Below are positions 18,941 to 27,313 of a DNA stretch of 64,000 nucleotides, piece by piece. The stretch lies in the NCBI GenBank assembly GCA_036502025.1, contig DASXZJ010000144.1:69851-133850 (forward strand). The letters are read 5' to 3'. How positions within the stretch are numbered: the first letter of the stretch is position 1; each line of letters starts with the position of its first letter. The stretch comes from Bog-473 sp036502025 (GTDB lineage: Bacteria > Actinomycetota > Acidimicrobiia > Acidimicrobiales > RAAP-2). Position numbers and translations under genes: made by a program. The notes beneath the pieces were generated by a model that searched no databases, was not told the origin of the DNA, and saw nothing but the letters and a program-made list of their open reading frames with translations.

Positions 18941-18963
18941 ATATTCACTAGTCCAGTGAATAT
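18941..18963. promoter_or_regulatory. Palindromic operator between the MFS exporter and marR
   Basis: ATATTCACT (18941-18949) and AGTGAATAT (18955-18963) are exact complements around a 5-nt spacer. The site lies in the 152-nt divergent region, 85 nt from the MFS start and 46 nt from the marR start. Its length and symmetry suit a MarR dimer, giving shared control of both genes (inference). Confidence 0.65.
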
Positions 18964-19008
18964 ATAACACCTGGGATGATCCCGAATTCATGTAATATCG
19001 CAGCCACG

Positions 19009-19458
19009 ATGCCGACCGAAACCGCCACCGGATCGATCGTCTTGCTGACCCGTCTGGCCCGGGTCGTCTATCGACGCAGCACGGTCGACCTGGTGGGCAT
19101 GGGCCTCAAGGAGCTGGCGGCGCTGGCGTTCCTCCGCGACCACGAGCAATCGTCCCAGCAAGGCCTGAGCGACGCCCTCTGTATCGACGCCAACAACTGC
19201 GTGCTGCTCTTGAACGAGCTGGAGAACTTGGACTACGTGGAACGACGCCGAGACCCGCAGGACCGGCGACGCCATCTCGTCAAGGTCACCGCGGCCGGAC
19301 TCGACGCGCTCGAGCGCGCCGAGCTGGCGCAGGGCAGCGTAGAGGACGAGGTCCTGGGCTCACTCACGACGGCGGAGCGATCGACACTGCAACGGCTCTT
19401 GAGCCGCGCCCTCGAGGGTCAAGGCTCCGGCTTCGCCACCTCATCGCCGTCGCGCTAG
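19009..19458 (+). CDS. MarR-family transcriptional regulator
   Basis: A 149-residue winged-helix regulator. The core is LKELAALAFLRDHEQSSQQGLSDALCIDANNCVLLLNELENLDYVERRRDPQDRRRHLVKVTAAG, with the DRR wing typical of MarR. ATG 19009 is preferred; a TAATAT at 18993-18998 could be its -10, which would leave almost no leader. It is divergent from the DHA2 exporter, with a palindrome between them. A ligand of the exporter probably releases it from DNA. Confidence 0.87.
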   Translation: MPTETATGSIVLLTRLARVVYRRSTVDLVGMGLKELAALAFLRDHEQSSQQGLSDALCIDANNCVLLLNELENLDYVERRRDPQDRRRHLVKVTAAGLDALERAELAQGSVEDEVLGSLTTAERSTLQRLLSRALEGQGSGFATSSPSR

Positions 19459-19508
19459 CCGTCCCGCCACACCATCCCCCTCCGGCCATACATCCACCGC
19501 ATGCCCAA

Positions 19509-19529
19509 ATACCTCTGTAACAGAGGTAT
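19509..19529. promoter_or_regulatory. Palindromic operator overlapping the promoter of the second marR
   Basis: ATACCTCTGT (19509-19518), a single A, and ACAGAGGTAT (19520-19529) form a perfect 21-bp palindrome. Its right end overlaps a -10-like TATACT (19527-19532). Transcription would then start at about 19539, exactly the GTG of the marR gene, so the message is probably leaderless and self-repressed. Confidence 0.68.
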
Positions 19530-19538
19530 ACTGACGAG

Positions 19539-20054
19539 GTGACCCCGGCCAACCCGACCCCGACGATGACCCGCCCCGGCGGCGGCCCGGCCGATGACCA
19601 CCTGGCGCAGGCCGATCGGCTCCTGAGCGTCATGTCTTCCATGCGCCGGAGTGGACGGCTTCTGGCTGGTCGCCCGGTGGAGCTCTCCACCCTCACCAGT
19701 TCCCAACTGGATCTGGTCCGTCTCGTCCGGCGCCGGCCAGGGGTCTCAGTGGCCCAGGCCGCCGAGGAGCTGCGCCTGGCCCCCAATACGGTGAGCACCA
19801 TCGTCGGCCAACTAACCGACGAGCAGCTGTTGATCCGCCGGGTCGATCCCCTGGACCGCCGGGTGGCCCGGCTCGATCTCACCCCAGCCATGCGCCGCAA
19901 GGTCGGGGCCTTCCGCGATCGCCGGGTCGCCATGCTCGGGGAGGCGATGCACCGACTGCCGGCCAGTGACCAGCGCCGTCTGGCTGAATCGCTGGCCATC
20001 CTCGAACGCCTGACCGAACGGCTACAGGACGAGGGGACCGCGGGCGATGGTTGA
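19539..20054 (+). CDS. MarR-family transcriptional regulator heading an efflux operon
   Basis: A 171-residue MarR protein: LTSSQLDLVRLVRRRPGVSVAQAAEELRLAPNTVSTIVGQLTDEQLLIRRVDPLDRRVARLDLTP holds the recognition helix and the wing. GTG 19539 is chosen because the predicted transcript starts there; an ATG at 19566 is possible. It overlaps the ABC ATPase gene by 8 nt. As the first gene of marR / ABC / MFS / hydrolase it is likely an autorepressor of the whole operon through the palindrome at 19509-19529. Confidence 0.87.
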   Translation: MTPANPTPTMTRPGGGPADDHLAQADRLLSVMSSMRRSGRLLAGRPVELSTLTSSQLDLVRLVRRRPGVSVAQAAEELRLAPNTVSTIVGQLTDEQLLIRRVDPLDRRVARLDLTPAMRRKVGAFRDRRVAMLGEAMHRLPASDQRRLAESLAILERLTERLQDEGTAGDG

Positions 20055-20886
20055 CGGTTTCCCGACGAGCGCACCCGAACTTCCCGCCATCTCGTGCCGG
20101 GGACTGCGGCACCGTTTCGGGGAGAACGTGGCGGTCGATGGGATCGACCTTCGCATCGAGCAGGGAGAGGTCTTCGGGCTTCTCGGCCCCAACGGAGCCG
20201 GCAAGACCACCACCATCAGGATCATCAACACGCTGCTCCCGGCGCAGGAGGGAACGGTTGAGGTGCTGGGGTTCGACGTGAGTCGATCCCCCATGTCCGT
20301 CCGGCGCCGGCTCGGGTACGTGCCGCAGCAGCTTTCGATCGAAGCCGCTCTGACCGGCCGGGAGAACGTGGCGTGGTTCGCTCGCCTCTTCGACGTACCC
20401 CGTCCCGAGCGAAAGGAACGGGTCGCCGACGCCCTTGAGGTGATGGGACTGGCCGACGCAGCGGACCGCATGGCCGGCACATATTCGGGAGGGATGGTGC
20501 GGCGTCTGGAGCTGGCCCAGGCTCTGGTGAATCGGCCGCGTCTACTGGTGCTCGATGAGCCGACCGTCGGCTTGGATCCAGTGGCCCGGGATGGGGTGTG
20601 GCAACGGGTCGACGAGCTGCGGGTGTCAACCGGCATGACCGTCCTCCTCACGACGCACTACATGGAGGAAGCCGAGCTCCTCTGCGACCGGTTGGCACTG
20701 ATGCACCTTGGCTGCATCCGGGCCGAGGGCACGCCCGAAGAACTCAAGGCCGAGCTCGGGCCCGATTCCACCCTCGAGGACGTGTTCCGCCACTTCACTG
20801 GCAACAGCCTCAAGGGCGAAACGGAGACGAAGGGAGGCATGCGTGAGGTCCGATCAACTCGCCGCACCGCTCGTCGAGTCGGCTGA
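20047..20886 (+). CDS. ABC exporter ATP-binding protein (DrrA-like)
   Basis: A 279-residue ATPase of the daunorubicin-resistance type. It shows Walker A GPNGAGKTTT, LGYVPQQLSIEAALTGREN around the Q-loop, the signature YSGGMVRRLELAQAL, Walker B LLVLDEPTVGLDP and the switch His in LLTTHYMEEAE. The C-terminal TLEDVFRHFTG is typical of DrrA-like subunits. The last 15 codons overlap the permease start at 20843. It should power export through the permease encoded next. Confidence 0.92.
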   Translation: MVDGFPTSAPELPAISCRGLRHRFGENVAVDGIDLRIEQGEVFGLLGPNGAGKTTTIRIINTLLPAQEGTVEVLGFDVSRSPMSVRRRLGYVPQQLSIEAALTGRENVAWFARLFDVPRPERKERVADALEVMGLADAADRMAGTYSGGMVRRLELAQALVNRPRLLVLDEPTVGLDPVARDGVWQRVDELRVSTGMTVLLTTHYMEEAELLCDRLALMHLGCIRAEGTPEELKAELGPDSTLEDVFRHFTGNSLKGETETKGGMREVRSTRRTARRVG

Positions 20887-21676
20887 GGGCGCGGGCGCGC
20901 CCGAACCGGGCCTTTGGGTCCACTTCCCCAGCCGGGTGGCCACGTTCTGCCTGGTGGAGCTGCAGAAGCTCCGCCATGACCGCACCGAGATCTTCACCCG
21001 GGCCGTACAGCCTGTCCTGTGGTTGGTGATCTTCGGCGAGACCTTCAACCGCCTCCACGCCATACCGACCAACGGCGTCCCGTATCTCGACTTCCTGGCC
21101 CCCGGCATCATCGCCCAGTCGGGCTTGTTCGTCGCCATCTTCTACGGCATCCAGATCATCTGGGAGCGCGATGCCGGAGTCCTGACAAAGCTCCTCGTCA
21201 CGCCAACGCCGCGTTCGGCCCTCATTCTCGGGAAGTCCTTCGCGGCGGGCATACGAGCCCTAGCCCAGGTGGTCGTCGTCCTGGTCCTGTCCGCCATTCT
21301 CGGTGTCTCCTTGACCGCGAACCCGCTGCGGATCCTGGGTGCGTTCGCCATCGTCATGATGGGTTCAGCCTTCTTCGCCTGCCTGTCGATGACCATTGCC
21401 GGGGTGGTCCTCAAGCGTGACCGCCTGATGGGGATCGGGCAGATGATCACCATGCCGTTGTTCTTCGCGTCCAATGCGCTCTACCCCGTCAGTGTCATGC
21501 CAAGTTGGCTCCGCGTCCTCAGCAAGGTGAACCCACTGAGCTACGAGGTGGATGCCCTTCGCGGTCTGCTCATCAGCTCTCCCGACCACCTGCTGCTCGA
21601 CTTCGGTGTATTGGCCTTGGCCGTGGTGCTCGGCGTCACGGCGGCCTCGTCGCTGGTCGGAAGGCTGGCCCGCTGA
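20843..21676 (+). CDS. ABC-2 type exporter permease (DrrB-like)
   Basis: A 277-residue membrane protein with six predicted helices of the ABC-2 family. It includes RPVL-like AVQPVLWLVIFGETF, ITMPLFFASNALYPVSVMPSWLRVLSKVNPLSYEVDALRGLL, and a final hydrophobic helix. The GTG at 20843 is supported by GGGAGG five bases upstream; this makes it overlap the ATPase gene by 44 nt. An in-frame start at 20708 would add 45 Arg/Ser-rich residues that belong to the ATPase gene in another frame. Confidence 0.9.
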   Translation: MRSDQLAAPLVESAEGAGAPEPGLWVHFPSRVATFCLVELQKLRHDRTEIFTRAVQPVLWLVIFGETFNRLHAIPTNGVPYLDFLAPGIIAQSGLFVAIFYGIQIIWERDAGVLTKLLVTPTPRSALILGKSFAAGIRALAQVVVVLVLSAILGVSLTANPLRILGAFAIVMMGSAFFACLSMTIAGVVLKRDRLMGIGQMITMPLFFASNALYPVSVMPSWLRVLSKVNPLSYEVDALRGLLISSPDHLLLDFGVLALAVVLGVTAASSLVGRLAR

Positions 21677-21677
21677 C

Positions 21678-23495
21678 ATGATCGATCCCGGCATCCCACC
21701 CGGCCTGTCGGCCCGCTGGCGGATCGGCCGCCCGCCTAAGGACGCGCCTCTGCCGAGCAATTACAAGTGGGTCGCCCTCTTCATCTCCACATTGGGCATG
21801 CTGATGGCCACCATCGACGGCTCCATCGTCCTCATCGCGCTGCCGGACATCTTCCGGGGGATCGGTCTCAACCCCCTGGATTCGGGAAACACCTTCTACC
21901 TCCTATGGATGATCCTGGGTTTCCTGGTCACCACCAGCGTCCTGGTCGTGACGCTGGGGCGTCTGGGAGACATCTACGGCCGGGTGCGGATGTACAACCT
22001 CGGCTTTGCCGTCTTTACCGTCTTCTCGCTCCTGCTCAGCGTGACATGGATGACCGGGCACGGGGCTGGGATCTGGTTGATCACCATGCGCATCTTCCAG
22101 GGCGTCGGCGCGGCACTCCTGATGGCCAACTCAGCGGCCATCCTGACGGACGCCTTCCCCGTCGAACAGCGCGGCATGGCACTGGGCGTCAACCAGGCCG
22201 CTGCGTTCAGTGGGAGCTTCATCGGCTTGATCCTCGGCGGCGTACTGGCGCCGATCAATTGGCGCCTGATCTTTCTCGTCTCCGTGCCCATCGGGCTGTT
22301 CGCCACCGTCTGGGGCTACCTCAAACTCCGCGAGTTGGGTGAGAAGCGAGCCGCCCACATCGACTGGCCGGGCAACATCACCTTCGCTATCGGTCTGGTG
22401 CTCATCATGGTGGGCATTACCTACGGCATCGAGCCCTACGGGCACCATTCCATGGGCTGGACCAGCCCCCTGGTCGTGGCCGCGCTGACCCTCGGCGTGG
22501 CGACCCTCATCGGATTCTTCGTCATAGAGACCAAAGTTCCCGAACCAATGTTCCGCTTGCAGTTGTTCAAGATCCGGGCGTTCACCAGTGGCGTTCTGGC
22601 CAGCTTCCTGGCCGCCTTGAGCAGAGGCGGCCTCATGTTCATGCTCATCATCTGGCTCCAGGGCATCTGGCTCCCGCTGCACGGCTACGCCTTCAGCGCC
22701 ACGCCCCTGTGGGCCGGCGTTGCCATGATCCCGCTCACCGTGGGACTCCTCATCGCCGGTCCGGTCTCGGGCATCCTCTCTGACCGCTACGGCGCCCGTC
22801 CCTTCGCCACGGGCGGGATGATTGCCGCCGCACTTGCGTTCTTCCTCCTCGAACTCCTGCCGGTCGATTTCCCTTACTGGGTCTTCGCCCTTCTGCTGTT
22901 CTTCTGCGGGCTGGCCATGGCTTCCTTCGGGTCGCCCAACCGCACCGGCGTCATGAACAGCCTGCCGCCGGAACACCGCGGTGCGGGTTCGGGTATGAAC
23001 ACGACCTTCCAGAACTCAGCTCAGGTGGTCTCCATCGGGATCTTCTTCAGCTTGATGATCGTCGGGCTCTCGTCCTCGCTCCCCCAGAGCCTCTATCACG
23101 GTCTCGTGACGAACGGTGTGTCGGTCTCTGCCGCCACCCGAGCCGCTCACCTCCCCCCGGTGTCGACGCTCTTCGCGGCGTTTCTGGGCTACAACCCGGT
23201 CCAGCATCTCATCGGGTCTGCCGCCATCTCCCACCTCTCGTCGGCGCAGCGGGCCATCGTCAACGGCCGAAGCTTCTTCCCCGGGCTCATCACGGCCCCG
23301 TTCCGCTCCGGGCTGCACGCCGCCTTCGACTTTGCCATCCTGTCCAGCCTCGTCGCGGCTGCTGCCTCATGGTCGCGCGGTGGGCGTTACGTCTACGGCG
23401 AGACGGCGCCGACCGACATCTCGTCGGACACCGTGAACGGCGAACCGGTCGACAACACCCGAGCGGCTTCACTTACCTCGAGAGGATCTTCATGA
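21678..23495 (+). CDS. MFS transporter, DHA2-like, with C-terminal extension
   Basis: A 605-residue transporter starting one base after the permease stop. Helix 1 reads FISTLGMLMATIDGSIVLIALPDIF and motif A is LGRLGDIYGRVRMYNLG; about 14 hydrophobic segments follow. A long loop near residues 475-540 holds YHGLVTNGVSVSAATRAAHLPPVSTLFAAFLG, as in a group of actinobacterial exporters. The last 35 residues are a hydrophilic cytoplasmic tail. It is the second exporter in the same operon, an unusual pairing with an ABC exporter that suggests toxic compounds with different chemistry or a staged efflux. Confidence 0.9.
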   Translation: MIDPGIPPGLSARWRIGRPPKDAPLPSNYKWVALFISTLGMLMATIDGSIVLIALPDIFRGIGLNPLDSGNTFYLLWMILGFLVTTSVLVVTLGRLGDIYGRVRMYNLGFAVFTVFSLLLSVTWMTGHGAGIWLITMRIFQGVGAALLMANSAAILTDAFPVEQRGMALGVNQAAAFSGSFIGLILGGVLAPINWRLIFLVSVPIGLFATVWGYLKLRELGEKRAAHIDWPGNITFAIGLVLIMVGITYGIEPYGHHSMGWTSPLVVAALTLGVATLIGFFVIETKVPEPMFRLQLFKIRAFTSGVLASFLAALSRGGLMFMLIIWLQGIWLPLHGYAFSATPLWAGVAMIPLTVGLLIAGPVSGILSDRYGARPFATGGMIAAALAFFLLELLPVDFPYWVFALLLFFCGLAMASFGSPNRTGVMNSLPPEHRGAGSGMNTTFQNSAQVVSIGIFFSLMIVGLSSSLPQSLYHGLVTNGVSVSAATRAAHLPPVSTLFAAFLGYNPVQHLIGSAAISHLSSAQRAIVNGRSFFPGLITAPFRSGLHAAFDFAILSSLVAAAASWSRGGRYVYGETAPTDISSDTVNGEPVDNTRAASLTSRGSS

Positions 23496-24223
23496 CCGCA
23501 AACGAAGCGAATATCACGATCGCCACGCCGGATGGGCCCATGCCCGCTTTCGAAGCTCGCCCCGCCGAGGAAGCCAAGGGGAGCATCCTGGTCGTGCAGG
23601 AGGCGTTCGGCGTCACGCCCCACATCGAGGACATCGCCCGCCGGCTCGCCACCAGCGGCTGGCACGCGGTGGCGCCTGCCTTCTTTCACCGGCAAGGATC
23701 CCCGGTGTTCGCCTACGATGACCTCAACTCAGTGCGGCCCGTCATGATGGATCTCACGGCGGATGGGATCACCTCGGATGTGGTTAGCGCCTCGGACCAT
23801 CTCGTCAGTTCCGGCTTCACGGCGAAGCGGACCGGCGTGGTCGGGTTCTGTATGGGCGGGAGTGTCACGTTCTACGCGGCCACGTTGAGATCTCTCGGAG
23901 CGGCGGTGACGTACTACGGCGGCGGCGTGACGGAGGGTCGCTTCGGGCTGCCCTCCCTCGTTGAGCAGGCACCGCAGCTTCAGACGCCCTGGCTCGGTCT
24001 CTATGGGGATCTTGACCAGGGCATCCCCAGCAACGACGTCGAGTTGCTTCGAGCGGCAACCACGACGACAGCAGTTCCCACTGAGATCGTCCGTTACGAC
24101 GACGCCGATCACGGCTTCAACTGCAACGACCGGCCGACCGTCTTCAATGCCGCCGTCGCGGCCGACGCCTGGGACCGCACGCTGCACTGGTTCGACCATC
24201 ACCTCGTAGGGGACGTCACATAG
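23492..24223 (+). CDS. Dienelactone hydrolase family protein
   Basis: A 243-residue alpha/beta hydrolase. The nucleophile is Cys120 in GFCMGGS, as in carboxymethylenebutenolidase, with Asp175 region GDLDQGIP and His207 in DADHGFNC completing the triad. The N-terminal MPAFEARP and ILVVQEAFGVTPHIEDIARRLA blocks are family hallmarks. It could open lactone or ester substrates. ATG 23492 overlaps the MFS stop (ATGA) and has GAGAGGA upstream. It is the last gene of the MarR operon, so it may detoxify the exported compound. Confidence 0.92.
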   Translation: MTANEANITIATPDGPMPAFEARPAEEAKGSILVVQEAFGVTPHIEDIARRLATSGWHAVAPAFFHRQGSPVFAYDDLNSVRPVMMDLTADGITSDVVSASDHLVSSGFTAKRTGVVGFCMGGSVTFYAATLRSLGAAVTYYGGGVTEGRFGLPSLVEQAPQLQTPWLGLYGDLDQGIPSNDVELLRAATTTTAVPTEIVRYDDADHGFNCNDRPTVFNAAVAADAWDRTLHWFDHHLVGDVT

Positions 24224-24232
24224 AGCAGCGAA

Positions 24233-24254
24233 CGGGAACCATCAATAGTTCCCG
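24233..24254 (+). terminator. Hairpin after the efflux operon
   Basis: CGGGAAC (24233-24239) and GTTCCCG (24248-24254) form a perfect 7-bp stem with an 8-nt loop, ten bases after the dienelactone hydrolase stop. It is followed by a pyrimidine-rich stretch rather than a strict T-run. Confidence 0.55.
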
Positions 24255-24395
24255 ACCCCTTCTCCGGTTCCCAGAACGGGTGCCACACCCTGGCTGAATA
24301 GATACACCGAAAATCGCGCTAAATTTCGCATCGTCGTGCCTTTCGCCTTGTCGGTGTCTCCAGACGGAACGAGCGCCCCCCATTCATCGAGTGTG

Positions 24396-25376
24396 ATGAA
24401 GATGGTGTTGCTTTCCCTCTCTGTCTCTGTCTCTGTCGCTGGCGCGGTCGGCGTTCTGCCATCGACTCCGGCTCAGGCCGACCAGGTGAGCACGCTCAAG
24501 GCCCAAGCGAAACTCGTGGCGCAAGAGTTGGTGCAGGAACAACTCCAGGCTGGTGCGTATCAACAGCAATACTCGGTGGCCACCCAACGGGTCGTGGACG
24601 ACGAGCGCACCATCGCCTTGACCCAAGAGCAGATCACCAGCGACAAACAAGCCATTCGAAACAGCATCAAGCACGTTCAACGATTGGCCGTTCTGTCGTA
24701 TGTTCTGACTGGTACCTCCTCGACTTCCGGCGCCGGCATGCTGGCCGAGAACCTAAGTACGATTCAGGCGACTAACGAGTACGCCACCATCACCATCGGG
24801 AATATCGACGTCGCCGTGGACCACCTTCATACCGTCCAACGTGCCCTTCAGGTACAACAGGCTCAGTTGCTTCAGCAACGCAGTCGCGATCAAGCTGAGC
24901 AAGCCCTACAGGCGACGGATCTTTCCAATGCAAACTCGACTCTCTCGCACATGCGAGGGGTGCAAGCACAAGTGACCGGCCAGTTGGCGACCGCCGTCGC
25001 CCAGCAGAACGCCATAAGCGCAGCCGCCGCTGCCGCCGCGGTCGCCGCCGCGCAACGGACTGCCGCTCAAAAGGCTCCCGCCTTCTCGTCCCCGTCGAAT
25101 GAAACGGACCCTGCCCTCAATCCCTTCCTCCAGTGTGTGTTGCAGGCCGAATCCGGCGGGGACTACGCCGCGGTCTCCCCCAATGGGCTCTACATGGGTG
25201 GCTTCCAGTTCAGCCAGCCGACATGGGACTATGCCGCGCAAGCAGCGGGGAGGGGTGACCTCGTCGGCGTCCATCCGAACGTCGCCTCCAAAGCCGACCA
25301 GGACACGGTCGCCGTCGCCTTGTACTCACTTGACGGTGAACGACCATGGCTGGGAGATCGCTGCAGCAGTACTTGA
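24396..25376 (+). CDS. Exported Rpf-like transglycosylase with coiled-coil N-domain
   Basis: A 326-residue exported protein. A signal peptide (MKMVLLSLSVSVSVAGAVGVLPSTPAQA) leads into a long Gln-rich coiled coil (residues about 30-215) like those of peptidoglycan hydrolase partners. An Ala-rich linker follows. The C-terminal 90 residues, starting FLQCVLQAESGGDYAAVSPNGLYMGGFQFSQPTWDYAA, match the transglycosylase/resuscitation-promoting-factor domain; the Glu in QAESGG is the expected catalytic acid. It should cleave peptidoglycan glycan strands. ATG 24396 starts the signal peptide directly; upstream in-frame starts add an unlikely lead. It stands alone. Confidence 0.85.
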   Translation: MKMVLLSLSVSVSVAGAVGVLPSTPAQADQVSTLKAQAKLVAQELVQEQLQAGAYQQQYSVATQRVVDDERTIALTQEQITSDKQAIRNSIKHVQRLAVLSYVLTGTSSTSGAGMLAENLSTIQATNEYATITIGNIDVAVDHLHTVQRALQVQQAQLLQQRSRDQAEQALQATDLSNANSTLSHMRGVQAQVTGQLATAVAQQNAISAAAAAAAVAAAQRTAAQKAPAFSSPSNETDPALNPFLQCVLQAESGGDYAAVSPNGLYMGGFQFSQPTWDYAAQAAGRGDLVGVHPNVASKADQDTVAVALYSLDGERPWLGDRCSST

Positions 25377-25382
25377 TCGATC

Positions 25383-25401
25383 GCGGCCGTTCAGTGGCCG
25401 C
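25383..25401 (+). terminator. Hairpin after the transglycosylase gene
   Basis: GCGGCC (25383-25388) and GGCCGC (25396-25401) form a 6-bp stem with a 7-nt loop, six bases after the stop. There is no T-run; assigned by position only. Confidence 0.35.
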
Positions 25402-25454
25402 ACCGGCGTCACGGCACCCTTCATGGCGTGGTCGGGTGCGCGACACTTGTTGAC

Positions 25455-26042
25455 ATGCTGAGTCACCTGCTGTTCGAAGTGCGTCGACGAAAGGCGTACG
25501 CCTCGCAGGTGGCGCGATTCAGAGCCAATCCCGTCAAGGCCGGGGACATCGTCTTTCTCGGCGACAGCATTACCCAATCCGGGGCGTGGGCTGCCTACTT
25601 CCCAGGCCTCCCAATCCGCAACTACGGGGTGAGCGGTGACCGGACCAAAGGGGTCATTCGAAGGTTGGACCTCGTCCTGCACCGGCCGGCCAAGGTCTTT
25701 CTCATGATTGGCACCAATGACCTCGGTTCGGGTGCCACCGACGGCACGGTGTTGGACAACATTGAAACCATTCTCACCAGGATCTCGGAAGCTTCCTCCG
25801 ACACCAAGATCTACCTGCAGAGCATTCTTCCTCGCACATGGGAGTACGTGGATCAGATCCAACGCGTGAACTCAGAGATGGCTGCGTTGGCGCCGCGGCT
25901 CGACGTTGCCTACGTCGAGCTCGCTCCGCTCTTCGCTGACGACGACGGCGTCATTCGACCCGAATATTGTGAAGATGGATTGCACCTCCTCCCACCCGGA
26001 TACGACGTGTGGGTGGAAGCCATTCGGCCATTGGTGCTGTGA
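25455..26042 (+). CDS. SGNH/GDSL hydrolase
   Basis: A 195-residue soluble hydrolase of the SGNH superfamily. Block I is VFLGDSITQSG (nucleophile Ser), block II has the Gly in RNYGVSGDRT, block III the Asn in IGTNDLGSG, and block V DGLHLLPPGY carries the Asp and His. Relatives are esterases, acetylhydrolases and thioesterases; the closest resemblance is to PAF-acetylhydrolase-like members. ATG 25455 (MLSHLLFEVRR) is preferred to a GTG at 25428. No export signal. Confidence 0.9.
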   Translation: MLSHLLFEVRRRKAYASQVARFRANPVKAGDIVFLGDSITQSGAWAAYFPGLPIRNYGVSGDRTKGVIRRLDLVLHRPAKVFLMIGTNDLGSGATDGTVLDNIETILTRISEASSDTKIYLQSILPRTWEYVDQIQRVNSEMAALAPRLDVAYVELAPLFADDDGVIRPEYCEDGLHLLPPGYDVWVEAIRPLVL

Positions 26043-26093
26043 TCCGGGCCAACGTCGACGTTCGGGCCGATCCTCCTCCGGCTTGAGGCTGAG

Positions 26094-27119
26094 CTACCCG
26101 AAAAAGACTTCGGCCTCGGCATAGAGCTCAGGCGATACCAGTTTGAGCGTCGCCGTGGCCTCTGAGAGCGGTACGAGATCGATCCTCGTCCCGTGAAGCG
26201 CCACCATCTGTCCGAACCGCTGATCGTGAAGGGCGTCGATGGCGTGTAGCCCGAAGCGGGTGGCGAGGACCCGGTCGAATGCCGTCGGGCTGCCGCCGCG
26301 CTGAACGTGACCAAGCACCGTGGCCCGGGCTTCCTTACCTGTGCGGTGGGCAATTTCCGATTCCAGCAGCGATCCGATGCCGGTCAGGCGTACATGCCCG
26401 AAGGCGTCGACTTCGCCCGAGCGGGCCGGGAGCGTTCCTTCGACCGGCAGGGCACCTTCAGCGACCACGACAATGGGCGCGTAGTGGCTGGCGAATCGAT
26501 GTTCGATGAACTCGCACACGTTGTCGATGTGGAAGGGTCGCTCAGGTATGAGTATCACGTTCGCTCCGCCCGCCACACCGGCATGCCAGGCGATCCAACC
26601 AGCGTGACGTCCCATGACCTCAACGATGAGGACGCGATGGTGGCTCTCTGCCGTGGTGTGAAGCCGATCAATCGCCTCGGTGGCGATCATCACCGCGGTA
26701 TCGAACCCGAACGTGTAGTCGGTCGCGCCCAGATCGTTGTCGATGGTCTTGGGTACCCCGACCACGGGAAGACCGCCGTCGGCGAGCTTGGTCGCCACTC
26801 CGAGCGTGTCCTCGCCTCCGATGACGACAAGGGCGTCAACGCCAAGCCGGCGGATGGTATGGAGCACTCGGCTCTCACCATCGTCGGACGCGAAGGGATT
26901 GGTCCGACTGGATCCAAGGATCGTCCCGCCCCGAGGCAAAATACCCCGGACGGCGGCAACATCCAGCGGCATGGCGTCCCCGTCCAACAGGCCGCGCCAG
27001 CCGTCACGGAATCCCACGAACTCATCGCCATGGACCTGGACACCTTTGCGGACGACCGCCCGAATCACCGCATTCAGACCGGGGCAATCACCGCCGCCGG
27101 TCAATACCCCTACGCGCAT
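26094..27119 (-). CDS. 6-phosphofructokinase, predicted PPi-dependent
   Basis: A 341-residue PFK of the group III type. Blocks are LTGGGDCPGLNAVIR, ILPRGGTILGSSRTNP, PKTIDNDLGATDYTFGFDTA, VEVMGRHAGWIA and GHVQRGGSPTAFDR. Residues 101-104 are GGED and residue 124 is Lys. In this family Asp104 with Lys124 marks pyrophosphate-dependent enzymes such as that of Amycolatopsis methanolica, while ATP enzymes have Gly104. So it probably interconverts fructose 6-phosphate and the 1,6-bisphosphate with PPi, reversibly. ATG 27119 (MRVGVLTGGG) is the natural start. The gene stands alone. Confidence 0.92.
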   Translation of the reverse strand: MRVGVLTGGGDCPGLNAVIRAVVRKGVQVHGDEFVGFRDGWRGLLDGDAMPLDVAAVRGILPRGGTILGSSRTNPFASDDGESRVLHTIRRLGVDALVVIGGEDTLGVATKLADGGLPVVGVPKTIDNDLGATDYTFGFDTAVMIATEAIDRLHTTAESHHRVLIVEVMGRHAGWIAWHAGVAGGANVILIPERPFHIDNVCEFIEHRFASHYAPIVVVAEGALPVEGTLPARSGEVDAFGHVRLTGIGSLLESEIAHRTGKEARATVLGHVQRGGSPTAFDRVLATRFGLHAIDALHDQRFGQMVALHGTRIDLVPLSEATATLKLVSPELYAEAEVFFG

Positions 27120-27313
27120 GGAAGTGAGCGTATCGAGGACGTGTCGCCCAGTGTGCACGACCACTACAGGCCGGGCAACGTGAGGCCTGGTGCGAGTGAA
27201 CCGATCGAGCGGCCCTGAAGTTCAGCCGAGTTGGGTGTCGGCCGTGACGGGGCGACCTCGGTCAATCGCCGCCCACAGCCGGTACGACTGCTCGAACCCG
27301 GGGCTCGCTCAAC

